Source: Anisakis pegreffii
Taxonomy: Eukaryota; Nematoda; Chromadorea; Rhabditida; Anisakidae
NCBI GenBank assembly: GCA_035041965.1
Contig: JAPYMA010001112.1
Location: 86,762 to 150,761, forward strand
Reading direction: 5' to 3'
Length of the DNA stretch: 64,000 bases
The notes beneath the pieces were generated by a model. That model saw only the letters and a list, made by a program, of their open reading frames with translations. It was not told the DNA's origin and did not search any database. Position 1 is the first letter of the stretch; every line of letters starts with the position of its first letter. This document shows positions 12,472 through 23,885 of this stretch, piece by piece. The translations under genes were made by a program, and so were the position numbers.

Positions 12472-15137
12472 ATGGTTAAAATCGATATTATTCGCAATCC
12501 AACACCTGCGATTTGGAATAAAATTGTTGACTTGGTAAGTTTTGATAATTACTTTTGTTACACGCAACAATTTTTGCATCTATTCATTTTGTATTTGTAT
12601 CTATTTGTATGGTGTTCAGTTCGTGCTTCGAAGTCGTTCCGAATTATTTAAATGTTATGCGAGTTATTTGTAGCATTCCACAGACACATTAATCTCACCC
12701 TTCTGACTTTAATCAACGATGGAGAGTGGCTATTAAAAACTTACGAACTTATTTCCGATGTTATAAATGCATCAAATTTCAGACATATAAGTATGAAAAA
12801 TGGTTATTGGCATATGAAGATTATCCGTTATGGTTGAGAGCGTTCGGTGATAAAAGGCTTGCGCTCTATACTGCGCTCACCAATGGTGAGTAGTTACGCG
12901 TTCCAGTTTTGAGCATGCATGCTGCCAGCTGTAATGCTGTCATCATTATATTTGCAGCATTGTTATTAATATTGTCATCGAATCGAGAGTGGACATGCAA
13001 CCGCTATTGCTATTGATAGCGATGTCAGTTTTGTGACTGTGAAATTTATGCGCATTGTAATTATGATTAGTTCAATTATAATAATGATCAAAAATCTATC
13101 ATCATTAGAAAGAATATAATGGGATTTTCACATTGAGCTGAACCCAACAGTTCATGGTCGAGTGATTATAAGCTTCGTTTGTTATTTCTGGTGAAATATA
13201 ATGGCAACAGCCATTTATTTGTCGTCTGTTGTCATATGCTGATCGCTCAGCAGGTTTATAGATTTGTCGCTTGACAGTTTTGACATAGGAACGTCAGCTT
13301 GGCTAGGCTCATTACAGTATGATCTGGTCAAGACAACATTCCTCAAGGTTTAAGTAATGACAATTTTCTGAAACTGATCTTGAATTACTCTCAACTAACA
13401 TGATACCACAAAACAATTTGCAAATGGGCATTGCATGGTAACTACCTGAGTGATAAGAATAATGATATCGATACGGAGTTGCAGATAAGAAAGATGTGGT
13501 TGGTTCGATTGTGCTTGCGAAATATCCAGCCAAGCATGATGTGACCAGAGTTGGGACGTTAGGAATGTATTTTGTGCATCCGGATTATCGTGGTGTTGGA
13601 GTTGGTACGATGTTATTCAATGAATCGATTGCAGAATGGAAAAAGGAAGGCGGAAATATAACGCTGAACGCAGGTATTCATCAGAGAGAATCGTTTATTT
13701 CAAAACCATACCAGCAACTGTCAACTTTTTGACGAAATTTTGCGCGTAAATTTCGACGGAAAGTGCGAAAAGCCATACAGGATTGTGCGATTATTCAGTT
13801 GTACTTGAGCCTTTACATAGTCAAATAGCATACTGTAGTAATGTTATAATTTCTTTCACATTATTGTGCTACACATTAACCTTAAAGCAATCATCCTCTG
13901 TTGCGCTGCTTTTAAAAGCATCGATTTTTCGGTTTTGTACGATTGTCACGTTATAATAGAAACACTTAATTTGTGTGTATGAATTCGAAAATAATTGCTC
14001 ATTACTGATACGTGATATAGCAAGTTGCAAGGCATCATAAAACCTTCCATCAACATTTATGAATTCTCTTCAACGATGAGGTGCCGAAATGTTTTGCAGT
14101 CCAAGAGATGTCACCAAAGTTAGCCACAGTTTATGGCTTCAATAAGCTCAACGATTGGCATCCAACACCAGTGACAGTTGAAATGAAACATGCAAACGTA
14201 TCAGCACTCCACTCGAATCCGAATCTCAGAATGGTTTCGATACACAATGTGAAATTGGAAGACTTGTTGACCTATGATATGTCTCTTACCGGATCGTATA
14301 GACTGAAGTATCTTTGCGAGATGCTTCGAAGTGAAAATGCTCTCCATAAGGTATTATGCGCTTTCTTTCCAAATCATTCATTCTTCTGTTACGTTTGCTT
14401 CTGCTCCAATCGACACCACTGTTTTGCCGTGTTTCTTCTATCAATTGGCTGATATATTCAGTAGTGCTTTCCCACCAAGACTCCTTTATGTGTGACGTAA
14501 TTCTGGTGTGGAAAATATCAGTGTTTTATCGCTCAATTCTGAATTGATTAGTGATAATCAACTCAGTATACATATAATACCTGACCAAATGCACTCATTC
14601 GTGAAATGCATAATCGCCTGTTGTGTGGATTTCAGATCGCCATTGAGGACGGTAAAATCGTTGGTATTATTAATGTGCGTAAGGTGGTTAGTAACTTCCT
14701 CTCGATAGGACCTTTCTATGCAAACAACAAGGTTTGATTCTCACTAACCGCAATCTCGTCCATCATTTCAACTGTAGAATTATATTTTCTAAACCATTTA
14801 TTTCCACAGCTATCTTTCATAAACCTTTCTGTCCTAGCATGAATTCGGATCTGAACCATGACTGTGCTGTTCCATGTTCAAAGTTATCTGTTTTCAGTTT
14901 ACGGCTTCATCCTTGCTGAAATCAGTTCTTCAATCGATCAACAATATTGATCAGTACCAAGGATTAGCGCTGAGTGTTCCAACGAAGAACAAGAATGCAT
15001 TTTCGTTGATTGCATCACTATCGGATGGCAACCATGTCGTGCATCGTTCCCTGTTCAGTCAATTCACTGATAAAACTATCGGTACAAATCATCAGTGTGT
15101 GTACGCTACCACCGATTACGCAATGAGTTTTATATGA
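12472..15137 (+). CDS. DUF1248-like GNAT-fold protein, copy 1
   Basis: Six exons join in phase: 12472-12534, 12783-12885, 13485-13673, 14100-14350, 14636-14731 and 14898-15137, giving 313 residues. The N-terminal half carries an acetyl-CoA-binding GNAT motif A, HPDYRGVGVGTMLF (R91-G-x-G-x-G96). The order of blocks (N-terminal WNKIVDL, motif A, FNKLNDWHP, a second half with IVGIINVRK and TASSLLKS, and a C-terminal YAMSFI) matches the nematode DUF1248 family as I remember it. These proteins have GNAT-like folds and, as far as I know, no assigned substrate. There is no signal peptide, so the protein is likely cytosolic. A close paralogue with identical exon lengths lies at 20460-23090. The start is the ATG in AAAATGG; exon 1 is 21 codons. 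The DUF1248 label comes from memory. Confidence 0.85.
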
Positions 15138-15224
15138 ATAAATGTTATTGATAGAATAATCGAATGATAACTCACACTGTAAATATCAATTCTAACAATT
15201 CACTGCTTGTAAAGATGTACTGTA

Positions 15225-15230
15225 AATAAA
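15225..15230 (+). terminator. Polyadenylation signal AATAAA
   Basis: A canonical AATAAA lies about 90 bp after the stop of DUF1248-like copy 1. A comparable signal follows copy 2 at a similar distance, and the 3' flanks of the two genes are recognisably similar. Confidence 0.6.
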
Positions 15231-16150
15231 CTTTATGATTTCAACCAAACGAGTTGCTATTGCATCGACACACAAAGGTTAAAGATTGCATAAGTTCATA
15301 TCAAATCTGATGTAATGACTCGTTCGCTATGGTTCTCGATGGGGTTTTTTGCGTTCCAACGTATGCGATTATGGTTGTGTGGTTCGGCGGTTTTATCACA
15401 TGAATAACAATAAATTTTCATTGCAAAGTCAAAAAAGAGCAGGAAATGAATACTGCAGAGGTTAGATGAAACTGTGAAGCAGGATAAATTGATTAATGCA
15501 ATGGCTATACCCATTCAAGGAAGAAGAGCAATTGAATAAGGACGGTTGCTATTCAATTTTTTGCGCATGACATCAACAGTTCCATCCGACTGTACACATT
15601 ACAACTAGCAAGTGCTATCCGACTATGAAATATTTCGGGTAGGACAGCATACTCAGGAGCATTCTTAAACAAAGTTCCTTTAGGAAAAGGATGATTCCTT
15701 TGGTAAATGCCTTCTATTCCAGTATTGAAGAATATTAATTGCTCAATGATCAAATGTAGCAGGCGATCATTATGAAGATTCTTTATTAACGTATCATCTT
15801 ACATATTTTGTGAACAATGACCATCAGTTTTAATCGATCGTCGTATACTAACAATACTCTTTTTGTAAATGAATTATCATTTTCTCCCGATAATTTTATA
15901 GGATTACATCTGAAAGATGGATGGTTACCTTGGCAGTTGCTTCAGTCTTAAGAGGATCTCAATGAGACTCGCAGATATGAAAAGCTAAAAATTCGAATTA
16001 ATCATCGTGGTGGCATAAAATCGGTCCAAGGATCAGTTCAAATGACACCCAAAATCAATGGATCGTGACCGTCACATGTTTAAATTCATGGCTATTTCAC
16101 AGTGATGGAAACTATTGAATTTTTGAGCAAAATGTGATTAATATTCAGAA
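15231..16150. other. Intergenic, convergent 3' ends
   Basis: This is the gap between the 3' end of DUF1248-like copy 1 and the 3' end of the minus-strand gene that follows. The short frames at 15296-15514 and 15553-15753 (minus strand) show no splice chain or known pattern. Confidence 0.5.
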
Positions 16151-19100
16151 CTATTTTACTTTCAACTTCTCGCTGACGTTGATTTCGCCATTAGAGTCAT
16201 TCGATTTACGCAACGCATCGTTCAAACTGTTAATTTCACCGAGTAACGCTTTTGTTTCCTTGTCGAGTCTTTGTAAATCCGTTTGAGTATCTTTTCCAGC
16301 CAAAATCTAGAGTGTGCATCAAGCAAGAGTTTACAAATCTACGTATCTCATCTTTTCGGTGTTGAATCCGTTGAGCACGATCATACTGTTGCACTTCAAA
16401 TTACTCTCTAAAGCGAAGAAGTCACCTTCAGGTTGTCTATATTCACACGAGCCTTCTGTAATGCATTTTCACATGTTGACAGTTGCTTTGTGATATATAC
16501 CGATAAATTCTTTGTGATCATTTGCTGAAAAGCGCTTTTTTTACATCAAATGATTATCAGTTTCTAAACAAGCATTCTTTCAATAGCCTTTCTGGAACTG
16601 TAATGAAAACTGGAAATCATTTGAGGTGTATCGCAACTCAATAAAAGATCACATTGGGTAAAATGGCTGTTACAATGTCACTCTTGTGAATGAATTATCA
16701 TTTTGTGATGCTGAATGTAAATATAAATTAATATCATCATAAATAAGAATGTAGGACACCTAAAATTACATTGCACGTTCTAGAATTGTGAGAATCATTG
16801 CACTGGGAAGCACCGAGAAACAATTAGGCACGCGCATGATTCTCAAGTCGTCTGAATGCTCGACAAAATCGGTCAAACAAATTAGCATCCTCGACAGTTT
16901 TTCATCATCAGATTGCATTCGCCGGTGAGCGAAAAGTCTGAATTTGACTGAAAATATAGGAATGCGACAAGCAGAGCGCATTTGATGCCTGGAAAGCGCG
17001 CAAACATGGCCAGTCGAACACCAGTCAACTTGCTTCGGTGCACGCTAACTCTCAAAAGGTTCTCGGATTCGATTCTGACGAGAACAATCACTCGATTGAT
17101 TACGATCGAGTGATTGTTCCTATCAGTACTTATCAGAGCGACGAATTTCTAGTGAATATCCTATTTGCAACTATTAACTTCCTCGGAAGTGGATAGCAAA
17201 TTAGTTTGGTCCTTAACGAGATCTCAAATTTAATCACCTTTGTTTCATTTACATCGTTAACATTTTCTGCATTCGTGTTAATGACAGGAGATGAGGGTGC
17301 AGGCAGCACTGATGATGGTGATACATTGGTCAAAGGACTGTAAGAAGCATCATTCAATCAGATTCTCCAGACTGATGCATACTTATAGACCATATCTGAT
17401 ATCCAATTATAAGAAAGCAGTGGGGTGAATTTCGAACATGCAACCAATAGATTCTGACAATCCAAAAATTTCCATGGATGTCGACGAGAATGCCAAAATT
17501 CCAAAAATCTCAGCTCGTCTTCATATTCAATTTCCTCGCCTCAATATTTGCTGCAACATTTCAGAGGATATTTTAGCAGTCATTGAACTGCATACTACGA
17601 TATTTCCACTTGTCCTCATCAAAACGATACAATATCGAACCGTATTTTCGGCATATAAACGTATTCGGGCTTTTCTCCAAGCGGAAACATCGTCGTATAA
17701 GTCCATCGCGAGTACTCGTTACCACCTCGGACGTATTGCGATATGAACAACTCTTGTGTTGGTTCATTTCCAGCAATTGTACGCGCGATTGTACTCATAG
17801 CAGTTGTCTTCGTCTCTTCTACCGTTGGCGACGTTACTGTGGTTGACGGCTAAACGAACCTTTAGTTATCTTAAGAATTCAGTTCAAAACTTCATGGTTT
17901 CGCCAGCAAGCACCACATCCAGTGGATACAATGAAAGGGATTCTGGATCAACATTATCCAGCCCGTTCTATTCAATTGTAAGAATATTTCAGCATTTTCG
18001 TTTCGTCGAGAAGTGATTTTTTATGTGATCCAGTTTTTGTCCTGGGCAATTGCGACCCTCGATAAACGCTCACAGATTTATCTGAATCTGGGAAAACGCA
18101 ATTCACCGATTGTGATCGTTCAACAGCTGCAGGGGCCTTGTCCTTTAAATCTTGTGAGGTTGATTGTACTGGAGGTGCGGGTTGTTGTGGTAGACTCTGA
18201 AATGAATTTCACCGAAAGATGACAAGTATTCACTTCCATCCATTGGGTTCAAATTGGGCAACGCTTATCATTCATTTTTGAAAGGGAACTTACCATTGAA
18301 ACAGCAGAATTGAGCGAATCAGTGCTCCAGCGGATGCACTTTTTTTGCTGAGTTTTGGTGCCGTAGATTTTGTTTCAGTTTTCCAACTGCTACGGAATTT
18401 TTATGAGCTTTTGTAGCTAATATCCACGGTTATATATTAATCATCCAGAAGGAATAGTTTGTACTGATATCAGAGATTAAACCGACTCACAGGTTTTGTT
18501 GGTTCTTGAATTATGGGTGATGGCTCTGGTACTTTAATAGGTTTCAGAGGCCCTTTTTTTGAGATTGCACATGGAGATCGTGTGGCTCTCTTCTGCAAGC
18601 ATATTCACTTGATGATGAATACGACAATTACTCAAACGATTTCGATCAGTTGTAGTCTTGTCTTGTTGTTTTTTTTGCCTAAACAAAAATTGCGAATGTT
18701 GCACTTAGTTATCAGTTATCAGTTGATGATTGTTTACAGAAGTGAAATGTGCGGTTGGTATCAGTTGTCACTGATATCAACTGTTCATTTCATTTCTGTA
18801 AACAAACGTCACTTCTATAGACAATCGCCTGGTCAAGCCCAATAATATCCTGCCGTGTTCAAAGATTTGGCCGATTTCTTCCACGCTCATTTTCCAAAAA
18901 TTTTCGCTTGATTTCTTTCGCTGCTCTTCAGTAACTTATTGCACTGATGAAAAGTTTTTGCTTTGAAATAATTCAATCAGCTTAAGTCATCAACATACAG
19001 CGCCTTTCGTGGCACAGCACGCTCTTTTGGACTTTGCTTTTGAATGCTTCCTCTCTTTATGTTTTCTCGAATGCTTCCTCCTTTTATCACGTTTTCCTTT

Positions 19101-19718
19101 CTGAAATCATTCCATGTGGCTGCGAGGTTAGCACTCGATCGAATTGTTTGATTTCAGACTGCAATAGCAGTGAGGTGCCGCCCTCTGACCTAATTTCCTT
19201 GAGGGCTGCGGTTTATTTTGTGATTTGCCTCATCCGGTAGATCAGTGATTTGTCGGACACTTAATTATCTGCCATATAGATCTCGTATTACTCCCCTTAA
19301 GCACAATCTCCCGACTATTCTGCGAATTATCTGTTTGAGTTTTTGCTTTCCCTAAATTTTTGGTCATTTTTGAACTTTCATTGAACGAACCATTGCAATT
19401 TCCTCGGTGATATGACCCGAGAGTTCATTGATTACCCTGTTAAAGTGACCAAAACCCATCTTCATAGTATAAAGTAATCACGAAAGCAGCTGACCAATGC
19501 TGTTTTCTAGACATTACACAACTCTGAGACAACTGTTTCATGTGGTTCAGGATAGCACTGATATATTCCACTTTAAAGCGTTTACTAGAGAATACCTTTG
19601 CTCGAGCATCTCTCTTCTTCTTCGATGACGGCGGCATTCCGACCGTCCAACCAGCAAGCACAGCCAAAACAATGAGCAATTTCGATCTTACACTTATCAG
19701 CTCAACCGAAATTTGCAT
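16151..19718 (-). CDS. Unnamed Lys/Ser/Pro-rich protein with C-terminal coiled coil
   Basis: At least twelve exons chain in phase on the minus strand: first exon 19596-19637 (or from 19718), then 19523-19557, 19387-19436, 19261-19351, 19135-19189, 18999-19100, about 18813-18923, 18491-18592, 18107-18196, 17626-17849, 17238-17337, an unresolved gap, 16426-16524 and 16151-16306. In order the product has a basic start (MPPSSKKKRDARAK), an acidic helix, a very basic block (KRDKRRKHSRKHKERKHSK), Pro/Ser-rich linkers (SLPQQPAPPVQS), a more structured segment (FISQYVRGGNEYSRW) and a coiled coil containing LDKETKALLGEINSLND. I recognise no family. The basic blocks suggest a nuclear protein. However, the upstream ATG at 19718 would add a hydrophobic segment (KLLIVLAVLAGWTVG) resembling a signal anchor. 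Several introns are only 34-38 nt. The exon between 16525 and 17237 is unresolved, so the coiled coil could belong to a separate gene. Confidence 0.6.
17082..17119. repeat. Perfect 15-bp inverted repeat, 8-nt loop
   Basis: Arms 17082-17096 and 17105-17119 are exact reverse complements around an 8-nt spacer. The structure lies in the unresolved intronic part of the minus-strand coiled-coil gene. It could fold as a hairpin. No target-site duplication or larger element is visible around it. Confidence 0.85.
19695..19716 (-). promoter_or_regulatory. 22-bp block shared with 10388-10409
   Basis: The block is identical to the one ahead of the gene starting at 10330, with the same 58-bp distance to the ATG at 19637. 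Here, but not in the other copy, the block is preceded by an in-frame ATG at 19718 and remains open to 19637, so it may be coding in this gene. Confidence 0.5.
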
Positions 19719-20459
19719 TCAAATTTCAGTCTTGGATAAACTATAACCGAAAAGTCGGAGGAATTGCTTTGCTTTCGCTTCCGATGATTTTAATCCCGCA
19801 TCGGAGGACCTTTCTCGATCACTAACAAATTGAGTGTTTACACATTCTAACGTTGCACACAGAATGAAAACAACTGGCTTCTCAAGGGTGAGACGGCAAC
19901 GAAACGACAATTATTCAAATGTGGTGTCGTATGTGAGCAAATGTGATCGTCCGTTTCATTCTTAAGTCATCATGTGACACAGCTAATAATCGTTAACACA
20001 TCGTATGATATTTAGTGTAAAAACACGCTTTTTTCCTTTCACGTTGCCATAGGGAATAATTGCATTTAGTGGTTCGGTTTACTTTCCGTCTCCATTTCGT
20101 ATTGACTTATCGCAACACTTGAAATGTTTAAATGTCTGGCCCGAAAATTGCAAAACTTTTTTCTGGGTTAGATGATGAGATTCAATGACTTTGTGAATGA
20201 GCTTTTGGGTGCTTGCAGTTGTTTGGATTTATCGTCCAGAAGTTTTTTTGTTTCTTCTCACATTGCTTATGAATAAGGTTCTGTGCTTCTTATATTAGAA
20301 GCCCTCAAATTATCAGTCGTGACGTTTACCTGTCAGTTTACCATAACGACGCAATTCTTGAGAAGAAAAATGGAATCAACCGAAGAAATCTTCAAAGAAA
20401 GTGATGTTTTTTTGCAGAACTCAGGAATCTATCTTGCATAATAATTAATTGCCAATAAA

Positions 20460-23090
20460 ATGGTCGAATTCGATACTGTTCGCAACCCAGCACCTGAGAT
20501 TTGGAATAAAATTGTTGATTTGGCAAGTTTCAATTAATTATTCTCATCAAAACGACCAATTTTAGAATTTTTCTGTTTTGAATTTTAGCAATAATTCGCC
20601 CATGGGAATCGTTTTCAATTTTCTGAATGTTCTTCGCGGAACTGGACGTAGTTCCATAGCCATATGAATATTTTATGCATAATTTTAACCTTTGAATGTG
20701 GTCAATGGTTTAAGTAAATGTAGATCTCTCATAATCCCATTTTTCTTGGTCAGATTCGGTTTCTTAAAAAAAATCACAGTCGCGGTTTTTTCCGGATCCA
20801 GCAACGGATCGGTAAAATTTCGGATCAAGTTGATGACGGATCGAATTTCAGACATTTGAGCATGAGAAGTGGTTAATGGCGTATGAAGACTATCCGCTAT
20901 GGCTGAAGGCGTTCGGTGAGCAAGGTTTCGCACTCTATACAGCGCTCACCAATGGTGAGCAAATAAAACTTTCACTTCGTGCATACAAATGATGACATTC
21001 GCATCGTCATCGAATTCATTATCAGTTCCTTATCTTCTATGGACAAATCTGTTAACAATGCTATATTTTCATAGCTGCATACTTTCTTACAATCATTATT
21101 ATTGAAGTTGCATAACATGATCGAAAAACCATCCTCAATACAATTATGATGTAATCGCATGTAATCACAGATGAATTTGTGTCTGAGCGATTATTAGCTT
21201 CATTTATTATTTCCGATAAGATATAGCAAAAGTGAAAATTTCGTGATTTTTGTCCTGGGTTAATCTCCAGCAATTTTCTAAATTTACTGCTTATCAGTTC
21301 TGATTTAATATCGTCACTCTAAATGCGATTAGTGCAGCATTGCTATGCGAACTTAAACTTGCACTCTCTTTCTTAGCGATGAAGCCTTCATCAAACTGAT
21401 TATCCTTTTCCAGATCAATATTAGTGATCTATTCGTAACGAGCAGCGCACATTATGCACTTCACTGGGAACAGTAATGATACGCTTATTGAACTACAGAT
21501 AAAAAGGATGTGGTTGGTTCAGTTGCACTTGCGAAATATCCAGCCGAGCATGACCTGCCCAGAGTTGGGACGTTAGGAATGTATTTTGTGCATCCGGATT
21601 ATCGCGGTACTGGAGTCGGCACGATGTTATTCAATAAAGCGATTGCAGAGTGGAAAAAGGACGGCGGAAATATGGCACTAAATGGAGGTACTGATTATTC
21701 CTTCGTTCGAGAAGCGATTAGGTGGCTCTTGCTTCACAATCAGTGACCAAATAAATATCTTCTTGGCATTTTGCTATCAAATGTAGAAAGGCGTTCAAGC
21801 TTATGCAAATAATCCGAAGGAATTGAAACCCTCTCGTAGTGTACATATCATGTTACAGCAAGATTTCATATTGTACCGTAATGTTACGTAAATGTTGCTT
21901 CTGGAGGTGTTCTTTTTCCCTCTCATTAACCACTACGGTATTTATTCTCGCCCAAATTGATTAGCAGTATTATATGAAGGTAAACTTTGAGATCAGCGAA
22001 CTGTAAAGGTATCTTCAGCGATGAGATGCTGAAATAATTGCAGTTCAAAAGATGTCACCAAAGTATGCAGCCATTTATGGCTTCAATAAACTGAACGATT
22101 GGCATCCAACGCCAGTGACTGTCGAAATGAGGCACGCAAACGTATCAGCACTCGACTCAAATCCGAATCTCAAAATGGTTTCCATAGACGATGTGAAATT
22201 CGAAGATTTATTGGCCTATGATATGTCTCTCGCCGGATCGTATAGAGTGAAGTATCTTTGCGAAATGCTTCGCAGTGAAAATGCTTACCATAAGGTGTGA
22301 GATTCTCTGCTGACGCACATTATTTTGGTACATTTATGGCCGTACCAGTCAGACTTACCGTTTTAGCGTGTACCCATCGATTGATCAACTTGCATTCAGT
22401 AGATTTTCCATTATGAAGCCAAGCGATTCGAAATTGGCGATGTGCACTAAGCATTTAAAATTGCAATATTTGATCACTTAGTTCTAAATTGATTGGTGAT
22501 AATGAACTCAGAACAGACGACTATCTAAATGTACTCCTTCGTCAAATGCAAAATCGCCCGGTACTGTGAGGATTTCAGATCGCCGTTGAGGACGGCAAAA
22601 TCGTTGGTATTATTAATGCGCGTAAGGTGGTTAGTAACTCCCTCTCGATAGGACCTTTCTACGCAAACAACAAGGTTTGATTCACACTAACCGCAATCTC
22701 GTCCATCATTTGAAGTGTGCAGTCATATTTTCTCCTCTATGTGTTTCTACACCTCAATTTTTCATAAACTTTTCTCATCCAGCATGATTCTGGATGTAGC
22801 TGCTGACTGCGTTTTTCCGTGCTTTTCCTGCAGAGAGTTATAATTTTCAGCTGACAGCTTCATCCCTGTTAAGATCACTTCTTCAATCAATCAGCAATGT
22901 TGATCAGTACTCGGGATTATTGCTGTGCATTCCAACATCAAACAAGAATGCGTTTTCGGTAATTCAAGCGCTGTCGGATGGCAATCATATCGTGCATCCT
23001 TTCATGATCAGTCAGTTCACTGACCAAGTGGTCGGCGCAGATCACCAGTGTGTATACGCTATTACTGACTACGCAATGAGTTATATATGA
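20460..23090 (+). CDS. DUF1248-like GNAT-fold protein, copy 2
   Basis: The six exons are 20460-20522, 20852-20954, 21499-21687, 22044-22294, 22579-22674 and 22851-23090. Each has exactly the same length and phase as its counterpart in copy 1, and the product is again 313 residues. GNAT motif A is kept (HPDYRGTGVGTMLF), as are the FNKLNDWHPTPVTVEM, IVGIINARK, TASSLLRS and YAMSYI blocks. Both copies are intact, with no stops or frameshifts. Intron 1 begins with GC (GATTTG|GCAAGT) where copy 1 has GTAAGT, so it would be a GC-AG intron. The two copies are about 8 kb apart in the same orientation and flank the coiled-coil gene, so this is not a simple adjacent tandem pair. Function: probably an acyl-CoA-dependent acetyltransferase fold; substrate unknown. 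Confidence 0.85.
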
Positions 23091-23207
23091 ATGACACAGT
23101 TCCTGTTATTTGAATACCAGTTAGAACTGAGTATTTAGTAATCAATGCAACGATTGGTTTTTACACTGATAATAAATCATTAACCGCTTGATAACGTAAA
23201 AGTGTGA

Positions 23208-23213
23208 AATAAA
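23208..23213 (+). terminator. Polyadenylation signal AATAAA
   Basis: AATAAA lies about 120 bp after the stop of DUF1248-like copy 2, in a 3' flank similar to that of copy 1. Another AATAAA lies at 23171-23176. Confidence 0.55.
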
Positions 23214-23429
23214 TATTGTGACATCAATACAACAATCAGCACAAAAAGTCATGGATTACATAAGTTCAAATCGTCTCTGCTGTGATGAGTATGTAGCGAA
23301 TGTGGAATTTATTTGTCTAAATCACTAATAATTTCATGCACTAAACCTCAACACCTAACAATTGAAATGCTTGGTGCTGAGTTGTAATGCATGAAAATTA
23401 GTAGTGAATAAACTGTGGTTATTACTACT

Positions 23430-23885
23430 TTAAATAAGATGAGCGAAAACAATGATTATGATTATGATAATAATGAGGATTGAGACAACAATACGATATG
23501 AGATACGAATATAACATTTATCAGATAAGGTTTGAATAAATCTTCGACTGGTCGCTGAAGTTACTTTAATTTTGTTAGTATTCCGATTAATGATTCGATC
23601 CAGCACTAAAGTGTCCCTGACTGCCGATGAATAATGAATTTTTGGACTGAAATGGCGAACCACAAATAGACGATGCAGCAACAAATCCGTTCAAACTTCG
23701 GGATTATTAAACTTGGCCACTGTGCTAACTGCCGGATTTGGATGGCAACGAATATCAGAGTAACGATGAATACTGAGAATAAGTCGCAAATGAAGTCGAC
23801 CAACGGCTTTTGGATTTAGCTGTTCGGATACGATAACAGCGACGAAAGAAACAAGAACACATAATCGATGGACGAAGTGTAGCAC
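23430..23885 (-). CDS. Possible small secreted or membrane protein, unresolved
   Basis: A minus-strand frame starts at 23885 with a plausible signal peptide (MLHFVHRLCVLVSFVAVIVS) and runs open to 23691. Overlapping frames further down end with a hydrophobic segment very rich in isoleucine before the stop at 23430, driven by an ATTATG-like simple repeat. Two alternative short-intron models, via acceptors near 23645, are possible and I cannot choose between them. I recognise no family. It may be non-coding. Confidence 0.25.

Noticed and set aside
17438..18222. Plus-strand frames opposite the coiled-coil gene
   Set aside because: The minus-strand exons here (17626-17849, 18107-18196) chain in phase with neighbours, so the plus-strand frames are shadows.
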